The notes under the pieces were generated by a model, which made no database searches, had not been told where the DNA came from, and saw only the letters and a list, made by a program, of their open reading frames with translations. This document shows, piece by piece, positions 8,669 to 17,248 of a stretch of 64,000 bases of DNA. This DNA is from Rhodoferax sp. BAB1 (GTDB lineage Bacteria; Pseudomonadota; Gammaproteobacteria; Burkholderiales; Burkholderiaceae_C): assembly GCF_013334205.1 (NCBI RefSeq), contig NZ_CP054424.1, forward strand, positions 1,632,001 through 1,696,000. Reading direction: 5' to 3'. Made by a program: the position numbers and the translations under genes. How positions within the stretch are numbered: the stretch's first letter is position 1; each line of letters starts with the position of its first letter.

Positions 8669-10018
8669 ATGTCCGCCGTCTTCAACTTCACCTTCGTGCC
8701 CTGGTTCCGCTCGGTGGCGCCCTACATCCACATGCACCGTGGCAAGACCTTTGTGGTGGGCATCGCGGGTGAGGCCATCGCCGCCGGCAAGCTGCAGCAC
8801 CTGGCGCAGGACCTGGCGCTGATCCAGAGCATGGGCGTGAAGGTGGTGCTGGTGCACGGCTTCCGCCCGCAGGTGAACGAACAGCTCAAGGCCAAGGGCC
8901 ACGCCGCCAAGTACTCGCACGGCATGCGCATCACCGACGAGGTGGCGCTGGACTGCGCGCAGGAGGCCGCCGGCCAGCTGCGTTACGAAATCGAGGCCGC
9001 CTTCAGCCAGGGCCTGCCCAATACGCCCATGGCCGGCGCCACGGTGCGTGTGCTCTCGGGCAACTTCATCACGGCGCGCCCGGTGGGCATCGTCGACGGG
9101 GTGGACTTCCAGCACTCGGGCCTGGTGCGCAAGGTGGACGTGGCCGGCATCAACCGCACCCTGGACATGGGCGCCATGGTGCTGCTCTCGCCCTTCGGCT
9201 TCTCGCCCACGGGCGAGGCCTTCAACCTGACCATGGAAGAGGTGGCCACCAGCGTGGCCATGGCCATGCACGCCGACAAGCTGATCTTCGTGACCGAGGT
9301 GCCGGGCATCCGCATCCACGCCAACGAGCCCGAGAGCGACGACAACCCCATCGACACCGAACTGCCGCTGGCCGCCGCCGAACTGCTGCTGGCCCAGATG
9401 CCGGCCGGCCAGCGCCCGACCGACACCGCCTTCTACCTGCAGCACTGCGTGAAGGCCTGCAAGGGCGGCGTGGAGCGCAGCCACATCATCCCCTTCGCGG
9501 TGGACGGCGCGCTGCTGCTGGAGGTCTATGTGCACGACGGCATCGGCACCATGGTGGTGGACGAGAAGCTGGAGGAACTGCGCGAAGCCACGGCCGACGA
9601 CGTGGGCGGCATCCTGCAGCTGATCGAACCGTTCGAGAAGGACGGCACCCTGGTCAAGCGCGACCGCACCGAGATCGAGCGCGACATCGGCAACTACACC
9701 ATCGTCGAACACGACGGGGTGATCTTCGCCTGCGCCGCGCTCTACCCCTACCCCGAGGCCAGGACCGCCGAGATGGCGGCGCTGACCGTCTCGCCCGAAT
9801 CCCAGGGCCAGGGCGACGGCGAGAAGGTCCTGAAGCGCATCGAGCAGCGCGCCAAGGCCATGGGCCTGGACAGCATCTTCGTGCTGACCACGCGCACCAT
9901 GCACTGGTTCATCAAGCGGGGTTTCCAGAACGTGGACCCGGACTGGCTGCCCGAGGCGCGCAAGCGCAAGTACAACTGGGACCGCAAGTCTCAGGTGCTG
10001 GTGAAGAAGCTGGGGTAG
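8669..10018 (+). CDS. argA: Amino-acid N-acetyltransferase (N-acetylglutamate synthase)
   Basis: The 449-residue length is that of classical ArgA. Residues about 25-285 form an amino-acid kinase-like domain (VVLVHGFRPQVNEQL, GNFITARPVGIVDGVD), the arginine-sensing part. Residues about 300-445 are a GNAT domain with the acetyl-CoA motif SPESQGQGDGEKVL. It makes N-acetylglutamate from glutamate and acetyl-CoA, the first step of arginine synthesis. The last 34 codons plus stop are duplicated 33.3 kb away at 43318-43422, the other side of the eCIS island. The copy here ends LVKKLG, the distant one LVKKL. The island begins right after this stop codon, so this 3' end may have arrived with the island. 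Confidence 0.96.
   Translation: MSAVFNFTFVPWFRSVAPYIHMHRGKTFVVGIAGEAIAAGKLQHLAQDLALIQSMGVKVVLVHGFRPQVNEQLKAKGHAAKYSHGMRITDEVALDCAQEAAGQLRYEIEAAFSQGLPNTPMAGATVRVLSGNFITARPVGIVDGVDFQHSGLVRKVDVAGINRTLDMGAMVLLSPFGFSPTGEAFNLTMEEVATSVAMAMHADKLIFVTEVPGIRIHANEPESDDNPIDTELPLAAAELLLAQMPAGQRPTDTAFYLQHCVKACKGGVERSHIIPFAVDGALLLEVYVHDGIGTMVVDEKLEELREATADDVGGILQLIEPFEKDGTLVKRDRTEIERDIGNYTIVEHDGVIFACAALYPYPEARTAEMAALTVSPESQGQGDGEKVLKRIEQRAKAMGLDSIFVLTTRTMHWFIKRGFQNVDPDWLPEARKRKYNWDRKSQVLVKKLG
9911..10018 (+). repeat. Left flanking direct repeat of the island (argA 3' end)
   Basis: Positions 9911-10012 align with 43318-43419 at 94 of 102 bases, without gaps. A 47-bp block (9944-9990 versus 43351-43397) is identical. 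The protein encoded is the same except Asn/Thr and Val/Leu. Most differences are at third codon positions, so the copies look like ends of two separately evolved functional argA genes rather than a fresh duplication. This is the attachment-site-like left boundary. Confidence 0.85.
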
Positions 10019-10035
10019 GACCTGCGGGCCCGGCG

Positions 10036-13000
10036 TCACCTGACGGGCCGGCCGGAGGTATCGAATATCGGGGTTGAGGCGTAAGTGTCGCCGCCGGCAG
10101 ATCGGGCGAATCCTTGAGCATTCCCCTCGGGGGTCACTTCAATACGAACATCTCCCAGAGATGTCAAACCACTTTCGCCTAACACTTCGACGCGGTATTC
10201 GATCGCGGCCAGTCTCAGCGTCGTAGGATGGGTTTCCACCACCGTCGTGACGTGGATCCGCCCTCCCTCCGGAAGAATCCGATCCCTGAGATCGCGCAAG
10301 AACCGCTCGATCCCACGATTCTGGAGTATCTGGTTGACAAACTCCGGTGCCAGGCGGATAGCCTCGCCGCTTTCGGCGCCAAGACCCGCCCCCGACGCAT
10401 GAGCGCGCTGCCAGCCTCTCAATACTTCAATCGCATATTCGCCGGCGCTCCTCATGTGACGTTCCAGTCCGGCGCGGACTTCCCTGAACCCCAGCCATGC
10501 CCGCAAGACCACCCTCTGATCGCCCAGAGCAGGCCGCTCGAACGAGTAAACCCCTGAAGGAATTCTTTCGGGCATGGCAGTCCGGCGAGCCCCTCGGGCT
10601 TCTGCTTCCGCAACCGTCATTTCCGTCCATCCAGCGGCGGTGTGCCCGTGATAGCGGGTTCCTTCGGGGTAATAGATCGATCCGTCTGGATTGACGCTGA
10701 CTCGCTCGGAAGGATCGAGAACACGCGGGGTTCTGGCAGCTTCAGGGGCTGCTTCGGCTGCGGGCGATTCAGGCGGCGCAGACTCGGGGCTTGCCGATCC
10801 GGATTCCGCACCGGCTTCGGCCGCTGTTTCAGATCCCGGCTCCTCCGGCACGACTTCTTCAACAGGCATTGCTGCCGTCTCGCGCTCAAGCCTGGCGATT
10901 TCGTCGCGCATGGCCCTGATTGCCGCCCGCCCGGCTTCGGTGCTGAGATGTTCGCGCAATGCCTCCCGATCCGACCGCCATGTCTCGATGATCTCGCGCA
11001 AGCGGGCAAGCCTTGCCCGGCGGATGGTGCCTGTCGGGTCGGCGAGATAGGCGTCTACCAAGGCGTTGGGCATACCGGGCGCGGCGGGCGACGCAACATC
11101 TGGCGCAGGCGGAGTTGATGTGGTTGTCGGCGCAACCGCCTCAACCAGGGGAGACGTCCCCGTGACCGGCGCGGCAGGAGCTGCGGCTGTCTCGACGGGA
11201 GGCACCATCTCTGCGACCGGCGCGGCAGGAGCGGCAGCAACATCGATGGGGCGGGCCGTCTCTGCGACTGGGGCGGCAGGAGCCGGGGCTACCTCGACGG
11301 GGGGAGCTATCTCTGCAACCGGTGGTGCGACGGGAGCGGCGGCGGTCTCGACGGGAGGTGTCGCGGTTGTCAGTCTCGGAGATTCGGCCGCGCGAGCCGG
11401 ATCAACAAAAATCTCGGACTCGGGGATCAGCGGCAATTCGACCAAGGCAGGTGCTTCGACCATGGGCCCTGCGCCACCAACTCTGCCCGGACCACCACCC
11501 GCCCCCCGGGCGGCCGGAACGGCGTCCGCGACACCAAGCATAAGTCCCATGCCGGCAACCCGTCCCCAGCGCAGCACGGCGCCACGAACAGTGGCGCTTC
11601 GCGCCGCGCCTGCAAAGGCGGCGCCCCCCATGAAAACCGCGGTGTCAATGATCAGCTGACGGATCGGCTCGGCCGCCATATTCATGTGGTATTCCGAGAG
11701 CGCGGTCGGGTTGCCTTGCTCATCGTCCCTGACTCGGCTCATATGAAAACCGGCCTCCAGCAATACCTCTTCCACATCGGACAGGAACCGGATCCCCATG
11801 ACATACCCTGCGCCACGAAGGAGGACTTCCACGGCAACGCCTAGCCCGAAGATGTAGGGACTCGGGTTGCGCATCGCAAACGCAGTGAAGGCATGGCCGA
11901 CCATGAAACCTGTCAGAACACCTATGGTCTCGGCGAGCGCCACGGTGATGTCACCCGGCAAGCCTTCGCGGATTCTTCCCGAGACGGTCTCGATGTGCTG
12001 AAACGTTATCAACGCGGCCTGCTCGACCATGGCGATATCGTGTGTCCCCGTCGCCTGCAGGAACAGGTTGAGGGTGAGCATGTCGATCTCTTCCCGATGC
12101 GTCATCGGCGGCTCGCTGCTGGCCATCGATTCACGCAACGCCGACTCGGAAACCGCAAACCCGATATAGCCGTGATCCCGGGGAGCAAAGCTCCATCTCA
12201 ACGGCTGACCGAGATCGTCGTACAAGAGGATGCCGTTGTTGCGATGGACGATGCCCAGTATTTCTCCCTCGGGAATGCCGTGGCCAATGCGCAGACGGTT
12301 TGCCGTTGCCGTTGGATTGCCACGTGTGTATTGCTCCAGTATCCGCTCAATCAGAGAGCCGAAAGTATCGGGACTGCTCCCACCAGCATTCACGAAATCA
12401 ACCCACCCCTGCGTGAACAAGGCTGTAAGAATGCGACGCAGGCTGTCATCATCGATCAGCGCTTCCAGCTCTTCAGGCGTCAGGCCGTCACTGGCCAGCG
12501 CACGGTTGGCGTCGTTCAGCGGCAGGCTTGTGAAATGCTGCATCATCAAAAGATAGAGCAGGCTCAGACGGGCATTGCCCTCCATGACCGTCAGGTCAGT
12601 ACGTGCGGGGTAGATATGGCGATCCGTCGTGGCGGCAGCAGGATCGGCAGAAGCAGCAGGCTCTGGGTGCGCCCCTTCCCGGGCAATGCTGTCCAATCCG
12701 ACCGGCTCTGGCGGCAACTCCTGCAAGCCGGTTCGAACTTCTCTTTCCCGGACATCAGGATAGTGAGACGCCATCCAGCCTGCGATTTGCCGGTGAAAGT
12801 CCAAGGCAATCGACAGGCGCACCGGACGATCGGGAGGATAACCAGTGGTCGTCGGATCGTCTCGGGAGAGTGAGAAATGATGCTCTTCAGCGAGGAACGC
12901 ACGGATCGCTGCTTCCGTCACGCCTTGAAAAGCGTTATTGATGTGCAGGATGACGAATCGTTCCAGGCTCTGTATCCAGCCCACATAGTCCGCCGGATTG

Positions 13001-13812
13001 AACATGTAGTACCAGACTCCGCCCGGCGTCTGGCCAACAAACATCTGCCCCTGGGCCGGCATGCCTGACACCGCTGACGCGGCGGCAACGTCGCCCTCCT
13101 GCCGCGCGAATAGATAGTTCCCGGAATTTCTCTGCTGGATGACGTGCGCGAGTTCGTGCGCAAGAAGGTGTTTTCCCGTCGCTGAATCGGGTTGGTACTC
13201 GCCACTGTCAAAGACGATGTCTTCTCCGAACGTATACGCTCTTGCATTGATGCCGCGGGCCGACTGTGCGGCGGTCGCATCGGTATGCACCCGAACCTGA
13301 CCAAGGTTCACGCCCAGCCGTGGTTCGAAAAACCCTCGGGCTTCCTGGTCGAGTGGATGCCCTTCTGAATTGAGGAGGTTCGGAATTGAAGGCCCACCTC
13401 CTCCCGGAGGTAGAGGGGAAGCGGAAGCGAACCGCTCCTTCATCTGAAGCGTTGCGGGGGCTTCCTCCTGAGACTCCGATTCTCCGGAACTTTCCCTCCT
13501 TCTATCCGGCCCCGAAGTGCGTCCTCCGCCGACAGGACGAATCTCGCCAGGTGACATGTTCATGACCTTGTCCGCAATCTGGTCGGCTTCAAGCTCCGCA
13601 GGTTCGCCCGACACGGAGACTCGAATGCCACCACCGCCCGCCTGACAAGCGGGACAGCCGCCACCGCAAGGACATGCTGCCTTGCGTTGAAGCAGAAGCG
13701 ATGGAGATTGCGAAGAGCCTGAAGCAAGGATCGCTTCAGGCAAGCCGCTGGCGTGACCCGACAGATGCTTCTTACTGTCGTCGGTCACCTTTGTCGACAC
13801 AATAGCTTTCAT
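10036..13812 (-). CDS. DUF4157 eCIS-associated putative toxin, Ntox4-like C-terminus
   Basis: 1258 residues. The N-terminus carries a Cys cluster, CPCGGGCPAC (47-56), then an ELEAD motif, and a DUF4157 domain (about 153-231) with zinc-metalloprotease-like motif HELAH (219-223) followed by VIQQ. DUF4157 is the domain most strongly linked to eCIS cargo. The middle is helical with hydrophobic stretches (about 610-730). Residues about 800-900 are a Pro/Ala/Val/Glu repeat linker with a 17-residue period, followed by a charged helix. The last ~155 residues (about 1101-1258), with LRGWQRAHASGAGLGAESGE and NQILQNRGIERFLRDL, resemble the polymorphic toxin type 4 (Ntox4) domain as I recall it; this is tentative. 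It is the last gene of the operon and converges on argA with only 17 bp between stops. No immunity gene follows, as expected if targets are not kin. Confidence 0.85.
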   Translation of the reverse strand: MKAIVSTKVTDDSKKHLSGHASGLPEAILASGSSQSPSLLLQRKAACPCGGGCPACQAGGGGIRVSVSGEPAELEADQIADKVMNMSPGEIRPVGGGRTSGPDRRRESSGESESQEEAPATLQMKERFASASPLPPGGGGPSIPNLLNSEGHPLDQEARGFFEPRLGVNLGQVRVHTDATAAQSARGINARAYTFGEDIVFDSGEYQPDSATGKHLLAHELAHVIQQRNSGNYLFARQEGDVAAASAVSGMPAQGQMFVGQTPGGVWYYMFNPADYVGWIQSLERFVILHINNAFQGVTEAAIRAFLAEEHHFSLSRDDPTTTGYPPDRPVRLSIALDFHRQIAGWMASHYPDVREREVRTGLQELPPEPVGLDSIAREGAHPEPAASADPAAATTDRHIYPARTDLTVMEGNARLSLLYLLMMQHFTSLPLNDANRALASDGLTPEELEALIDDDSLRRILTALFTQGWVDFVNAGGSSPDTFGSLIERILEQYTRGNPTATANRLRIGHGIPEGEILGIVHRNNGILLYDDLGQPLRWSFAPRDHGYIGFAVSESALRESMASSEPPMTHREEIDMLTLNLFLQATGTHDIAMVEQAALITFQHIETVSGRIREGLPGDITVALAETIGVLTGFMVGHAFTAFAMRNPSPYIFGLGVAVEVLLRGAGYVMGIRFLSDVEEVLLEAGFHMSRVRDDEQGNPTALSEYHMNMAAEPIRQLIIDTAVFMGGAAFAGAARSATVRGAVLRWGRVAGMGLMLGVADAVPAARGAGGGPGRVGGAGPMVEAPALVELPLIPESEIFVDPARAAESPRLTTATPPVETAAAPVAPPVAEIAPPVEVAPAPAAPVAETARPIDVAAAPAAPVAEMVPPVETAAAPAAPVTGTSPLVEAVAPTTTSTPPAPDVASPAAPGMPNALVDAYLADPTGTIRRARLARLREIIETWRSDREALREHLSTEAGRAAIRAMRDEIARLERETAAMPVEEVVPEEPGSETAAEAGAESGSASPESAPPESPAAEAAPEAARTPRVLDPSERVSVNPDGSIYYPEGTRYHGHTAAGWTEMTVAEAEARGARRTAMPERIPSGVYSFERPALGDQRVVLRAWLGFREVRAGLERHMRSAGEYAIEVLRGWQRAHASGAGLGAESGEAIRLAPEFVNQILQNRGIERFLRDLRDRILPEGGRIHVTTVVETHPTTLRLAAIEYRVEVLGESGLTSLGDVRIEVTPEGNAQGFARSAGGDTYASTPIFDTSGRPVR
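11162..11365. repeat. Four-copy 51-bp tandem repeat encoding a Pro/Ala linker
   Basis: Units begin at 11162, 11213, 11264 and 11315, each starting near G(T/C)GA(C)CGG(C)GCGGCAGGAG, exactly 51 bp apart. They encode 17-residue repeats such as PAAPVAEMVPPVETAAA. Copies have diverged at several positions. The repeat separates the central helical part of the DUF4157 protein from its C-terminal domain. Confidence 0.85.
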
Positions 13813-13851
13813 TAGTTGAATGCCATCAGATACCCGTCGTTGAACCGAGAG

Positions 13852-16800
13852 CTACTGAAATGGATCATTGCGCCGTATCCATTCGAGCATCACCGAATTC
13901 TCATCGCCCAGAACGGTTTGCAGATTGTTTGCATCGAGCGCAAGAGTTGGATCATCCGTCAAACGCGTGTTATGTTCCAGTGACATGAAATCGATCTCGT
14001 CGCCGGTGACGGGATCAACATAGACTGGTGGTCGATTGCCCCCCGTCGGGAAGGTCATTCCAGCATCTGTAAATATCGACCGCAGCGTCGGGTCCGCGCG
14101 CACTGCACGCCAGAATCTTCCGCGGTGCCGATCATAGGTGGCGCGCGCCAAAGTCCGGGCCTCGTCTCGTCTTCCTGCATTCCAGTGATTGGCGATGGTC
14201 TGCAGATCGGCAACTTCACGGGCATTGCGGGTCTGCAACCACGCCTGCCGCAGGGCAGCGCCGAACCGTTGGCCGTGCAAACGGATTGCCGCTAGCCTCT
14301 GCGCGGGATTCAAGGCGGCTCGCGTCAACGATGTGAAGTTTCTACTGCGGCCTGACGCCACCGTTCGCCCGCTCATACCCATTTCGCCCCGGTCCATCGG
14401 AGCCCCCGGCGACAGCGCCGCGTCGACATTCAGGTCGTCGACAGGGCTCGCCGGGGTTGTCGTGCTGGCTGCCGGAGAAGTTGCGTCTGATTCGGTATGT
14501 GGCACCGAGGCGGCTGGAGTCTCGGCATCGACATGCGGAGCGACCGTGGTGGACGGGCGCGTTTCTGTGGTGGTGTCGACAGGTGCAACGGATCCGCTGG
14601 ATGAACCCATACGCGGTACTGCGTCGGCGTCGACCACTACCGACGCGCCGCCGTAGCCCGAACGCAAGGGAGGCATGGCGTCCGACATGGCGATCATGGG
14701 AGCCGCCAGATATGGGGCGACGCGGCGCCCGGCGGAAGTAACCGTCGTCCGCATGTCAGCACCGATGGAGCGCCCCCGCTCCACCAGGGCCGCATCCGCG
14801 CCAGGCGTGTGCACGGCCCGGGACATGGCCGCGTTGGTGGCCACGGCCGTGCCGGCCTGCGCCAGCGCCTCGGCGGGCGAAGCACCGTTGGCCCGCGCGG
14901 CGAGATAGGCACTGCCGCCGGCTGTGAACGGGGCGACCAGGTTGCGCACGACAGGATTGTTCGAGCCGCCCAGCAGGGCCCCGGGCACCGCCTGCGCGGC
15001 CGAGATGCCGGCGGCGCGCACCGCCTCTTCCAGGGAGCCTCCGCGCGCCAGCACGTCGACCATGGTGGTGGTGCCGTTGATGAGCATCTCGGCGCCCACC
15101 CGCGTGGCCACCTGGCTGGCGAGCGAACCTCCCGCGGCGTTGATCGCCAGGCCGACCGAACGCGCCGCCGCCCCGCCCGCGCCGCTGAGGAAACCCTCGC
15201 GAAAACCACGCCATGCCTCGGCCGTGAAGGCGGAGCCTGCTTCGCTCAGCGATCCCCCGGCCAGCAGGACACCGCCCGCGGCCGAAGTGCCGCGCACCCC
15301 GGCCACGCCGGTTCCGACCACCACGCCCGTGCCGCCTATCGTGGCCACCGTGGCGCTGGCACCCGTCAGGCCCAGGCCGCCGACACCGACAGCACCGGCC
15401 ACCACGGGCGCGGCCACTACCGCCGCAATGCTACCGGCAATGGCAAACGACGCGTCGCGGGTGAACTCCAGGCCGGTGACGGCTCTCCCGGCGCCTTCGA
15501 TATAACCCTCGTAGTACCGGGCGGACATCTCCGATACTTCCGCGGCGATGCGCTCGGCACGAGGTATCAGCCGCACCGCGTCGATGAGGGACTCTTCGTA
15601 GATCAGGCGCCGCATCCTGTGCACCCTTGTCATGCACGTCCGGTAGCTGATGTAGAGATCATCCCCCGGGTCGTCCACATCGCCCAGAAAACCTGCGATG
15701 GTGGAGATGACGGGATGATCGTCGTTGATGGCCACTTGTGTCGTGTAGCGGCCCCAGGCGTACTCGAGCCGCGACTCGATCCGCCGCGATGTGCTGAGCA
15801 ACTGGTCGTGCAGGGTGTCCCGCAAGGTCTGCGCCTGCGCGGCCGATATCGCCACCCGTTCGCCCTGGTGGTAGATGTACGCGACGTCGGGACTGCCTGG
15901 ATCGGCTGCGATGCCAAGAATCGTCCGGGTGAGCTCCTCCAGTTCGGATGCGCTTCCCGTTTCACCTGGCGTCAGCGCGATCCGGACTCGTTCGGCGTGC
16001 CGTTCGGCGGCCACACGATGTCGATCGCCGGTCAGCTGCGGCGCGAGGTTGTCGCGCTCGGCCGTCATGATGCGGCGCTCGTTCTCGGAGATCTCGGGAC
16101 GGGCGAGCCACTCCATGATCAGGTCGTACTCGGCGCGCATCTCGGCCGGATCGGCATACGCGACACTGGTCATTTCCGTCAGGATGCGCGGGTATCTTGC
16201 CGGCAGGGGTTCGGTACCGGGGGCCGGCGCACCGGCCGGCCGGCTGCGGGCACGGCCGCGTGAGCGCGTGCGGGTCCGCGGCCCGGCGGCTGCGGATTCA
16301 CGGCGGGTCACCTCAGCCCGCAACTGGGTGACGGCTTCTTCGATCCGGGCCGTCTCGTCCGATGATGTGGTCTGCCGGTCCAGATACTGCACCAGCTCAT
16401 CCAGTTCGGACACCAGCTGGGTATAGGTCCATGCCCGGATGTCGACTGACCCGATCAGCCAGTCATCGACCGAGCGGTCCAGACGCGGCCCGTGCGACCT
16501 GGCCGTCACCAGTGAACTGGCGCCGGCGGAGGTCTGCTGGACAACGTGCGTGAGCTCATGGGCGAGCAGCTGTTTTCCCGGCGTCGTATGGGGCTCGTAT
16601 TGCCCGGCACCAAACACGATGTTCGGTCCTGCGGTGTAGGCCTTGGCGTGGACGGCCCGGGCGGATGCGGCAGCCTGGGAGTCCGTATGGATCCGAACGG
16701 CACCGAATTCGTTGCCGAACCGCGATTCAAAAAAGCCCCGCGTTTGCGCATCGAGCGGACTCCCCGCCCCCAGGCCGCCCGGCAAGGCGTTGGGCGCGGT

Positions 16801-17211
16801 CCCGCCCTCCCCCGAGGTTGTGGCCTGACGCTGGACACCCGGCATCTCGCCAGCCATCGGTCCGTCGCTCCCCCGCGCTGCAGATAGCGGCCTGGCCCGC
16901 GGTGTGATATCCGACATCGTGGCGGCGTCCCCTTGCCGTCGCGGCTCGGGCATCTGCATCACGAGGCTTGCGACACGGTCAGCCTCTTGTTCGTAGATAT
17001 CCCCTGGTTCGCTGATGGCCGCTTTTTTCTGTATGGGCCAGCCACCCCGGCAGGCAGGGCAGCCGCCACCACAGACGCAAGCTGTGCGCGGCAAGAGGGG
17101 AACTGTCGAGGCGGCATGGCCGGGGGATTGCCCCATGTCGTCTGGAGCCCTTCGGCGGGCCGTCAGATGCGAGGCATCCTCTGCCGCACGGGTTGAAGCA
17201 ACAGCTCGCAT
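13852..17211 (-). CDS. DUF4157 eCIS-associated putative toxin, possible HNH-like C-terminus
   Basis: 1119 residues, start preceded by a GAGGTG ribosome site. It has the same N-terminal plan as its downstream neighbour: Cys cluster CVCGGGCPAC (45-54), YEQEADRVASLVM (73-85), and a DUF4157 domain (about 152-231) with HELTH (218-222) and VVQQ. Helical and Arg-rich segments follow, then a Gly/Ala-rich amphipathic or hydrophobic region (about 580-760), as often seen in translocated toxins. The C-terminal ~135 residues (RHRGRFWRAVRADPTLRSIF, then a PPVYVDPVTGDEIDF stretch, SLEHNTRLTDD and ALDANNLQTVL) follow the layout of HNH/LHH-type nuclease domains. However, the usual HH pair reads EHN and the final His is missing, so activity is uncertain. 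Probably packaged cargo of the particle. Confidence 0.83.
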   Translation of the reverse strand: MRAVASTRAAEDASHLTARRRAPDDMGQSPGHAASTVPLLPRTACVCGGGCPACRGGWPIQKKAAISEPGDIYEQEADRVASLVMQMPEPRRQGDAATMSDITPRARPLSAARGSDGPMAGEMPGVQRQATTSGEGGTAPNALPGGLGAGSPLDAQTRGFFESRFGNEFGAVRIHTDSQAAASARAVHAKAYTAGPNIVFGAGQYEPHTTPGKQLLAHELTHVVQQTSAGASSLVTARSHGPRLDRSVDDWLIGSVDIRAWTYTQLVSELDELVQYLDRQTTSSDETARIEEAVTQLRAEVTRRESAAAGPRTRTRSRGRARSRPAGAPAPGTEPLPARYPRILTEMTSVAYADPAEMRAEYDLIMEWLARPEISENERRIMTAERDNLAPQLTGDRHRVAAERHAERVRIALTPGETGSASELEELTRTILGIAADPGSPDVAYIYHQGERVAISAAQAQTLRDTLHDQLLSTSRRIESRLEYAWGRYTTQVAINDDHPVISTIAGFLGDVDDPGDDLYISYRTCMTRVHRMRRLIYEESLIDAVRLIPRAERIAAEVSEMSARYYEGYIEGAGRAVTGLEFTRDASFAIAGSIAAVVAAPVVAGAVGVGGLGLTGASATVATIGGTGVVVGTGVAGVRGTSAAGGVLLAGGSLSEAGSAFTAEAWRGFREGFLSGAGGAAARSVGLAINAAGGSLASQVATRVGAEMLINGTTTMVDVLARGGSLEEAVRAAGISAAQAVPGALLGGSNNPVVRNLVAPFTAGGSAYLAARANGASPAEALAQAGTAVATNAAMSRAVHTPGADAALVERGRSIGADMRTTVTSAGRRVAPYLAAPMIAMSDAMPPLRSGYGGASVVVDADAVPRMGSSSGSVAPVDTTTETRPSTTVAPHVDAETPAASVPHTESDATSPAASTTTPASPVDDLNVDAALSPGAPMDRGEMGMSGRTVASGRSRNFTSLTRAALNPAQRLAAIRLHGQRFGAALRQAWLQTRNAREVADLQTIANHWNAGRRDEARTLARATYDRHRGRFWRAVRADPTLRSIFTDAGMTFPTGGNRPPVYVDPVTGDEIDFMSLEHNTRLTDDPTLALDANNLQTVLGDENSVMLEWIRRNDPFQ

Positions 17212-17248
17212 CTGTCTTTCACCTCAAAGCCGCAGGCGACATGCCCGC

